Assembly (NCBI RefSeq): GCF_900143065.1
Contig: NZ_FRCX01000003.1
Coordinates: 372,001 to 436,000, forward strand
Length of the DNA stretch: 64,000 bases
DNA from: Duganella sacchari
GTDB taxonomy: Bacteria > Pseudomonadota > Gammaproteobacteria > Burkholderiales > Burkholderiaceae_D
Reading direction: 5' to 3'
Numbering within the stretch: the first letter of the stretch is position 1; the number at the start of each line of letters is the position of its first letter. The notes beneath the pieces are model-generated. The model ran no database searches. It was not told where the DNA came from and saw only the letters and a list, made by a program, of their open reading frames with translations. Of the stretch, positions 63,545 through 64,000 are shown piece by piece. Both the position numbers and the translations under genes were made by a program.

Positions 63545-64000
63545 CGGTACTGCGCCGCTTCACCCAGTATGGCTTTCGGCTCCAGGTAGGCGTCCAGTCC
63601 GTAGGGGCCGAATTCGCGGCCGATGCCGGATTGTTTGAAGCCGCCGAACGGCGCGATGAGGTCATCGTGGATGCCGTTGATGTGCACCCGGCCGGCCACC
63701 AGCTGGTGCGCCACGCGGTTGGCGCGCGCCAGGTCGGTGGAGCTGATGTAGGCTTGCAGGCCATAGGGCGTGCCGTTGGCGATGGCGATTGCTTCCTCCT
63801 CCGTTTCATAGCGCATGATGGACAGTACCGGGCCGAAGATTTCTTCTTTGGCGATGGTCATGGTTGGCGTCACGCCAGCGAACACCGTGGGTTTGACGAA
63901 GTAGCCTGCTTCCAGTCCTGCCGGCTTGCCCAGGCCGCCCGTCACCAGTTCCGCGCCTTCCTCGATGCCGGTGCGGATGTAGTGCTGCACGCGCTCATAC
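63541..64000 (-). CDS. aldehyde dehydrogenase family protein (C-terminal part)
   Basis: The frame runs off the right edge of the window, so only the last about 150 residues are seen. They match the C-terminal third of NAD(P)-dependent aldehyde dehydrogenases: [30 protein letters not shown] (EEIFGPV is the signature), [49 protein letters not shown] (the FGGFKxSGxGRE loop) and the final EPKAIL. The catalytic Cys and Glu lie outside the window. The substrate cannot be told. Confidence 0.93.
   Translation of the reverse strand, partial: YERVQHYIRTGIEEGAELVTGGLGKPAGLEAGYFVKPTVFAGVTPTMTIAKEEIFGPVLSIMRYETEEEAIAIANGTPYGLQAYISSTDLARANRVAHQLVAGRVHINGIHDDLIAPFGGFKQSGIGREFGPYGLDAYLEPKAILGEAAQYR

Overview
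The window reads as a chromosomal segment of a GC-rich betaproteobacterium, most likely Oxalobacteraceae (Massilia / Duganella / Janthinobacterium type). That is an inference from gene content: a PEP-CTERM-tailed metalloprotease, RdgC, a GTP-type PEP carboxykinase, YgiQ, AhpC/AhpF and a Rep helicase-SlyX pair. No 16S gene is present to confirm it.

Layout: 1-4757 is housekeeping (SRPBCC protein, Rep helicase + SlyX, UPF0303 protein, diguanylate cyclase). 4758-15705 is a class III lanthipeptide cluster entered through an AT-rich promoter region: two 35-residue precursors that are too short for usual gene calling, a LanKC synthetase, an ABC exporter with a short nucleotide-binding domain, and a MacB/LolCDE-like pump (two FtsX-type permeases, membrane-fusion adaptor, ATPase) ending in a TolC-family outer-membrane protein. 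Together these could modify a peptide and carry it through both membranes. 15706-22854 holds a decayed PEP-CTERM gene, a TMEM175-like channel, a PEP-CTERM metalloprotease, a small secreted protein and two tandem Dcp-like M3 peptidases. 22882-25442 is a type VI secretion cargo module (PAAR protein, LAS-type peptidoglycan peptidase effector, probable periplasmic immunity protein).

25584-47549 is mostly core or regulatory: DUF4404, YgiQ, an RCC1-repeat lipoprotein, an NMT1-PAS-GGDEF-EAL protein, ahpC/ahpF behind an OxyR-like site, hipBA, an AI-2E family transporter with a cNMP-binding protein, a small ABC transporter, two tRNA-Asp and one tRNA-Val, an MFS transporter, an NTF2/hydrolase/XRE cluster, an amino-acid-binding-type periplasmic protein, dinB and rdgC. 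47699-57021 carries two tandem giant octapeptide-repeat proteins (2270 and 807 residues) built of about 250 and 95 copies of a unit like S-T-x-Q-V-A-A-L, arranged in a higher-order period of about 219 residues. Only the first ends in an EF-hand-like secreted-protein domain. A perfect 30-bp inverted repeat closes this block. 57111-64000 returns to ordinary genes (short asparaginase, hydroxyacid dehydrogenase, pckG) plus a TetR gene whose operator-like palindrome is repeated before a 37-residue membrane peptide gene.

The two most interesting systems are the class III lanthipeptide cluster with its full Gram-negative export line, and the tandem octad-repeat proteins, whose fold and function I cannot assign.
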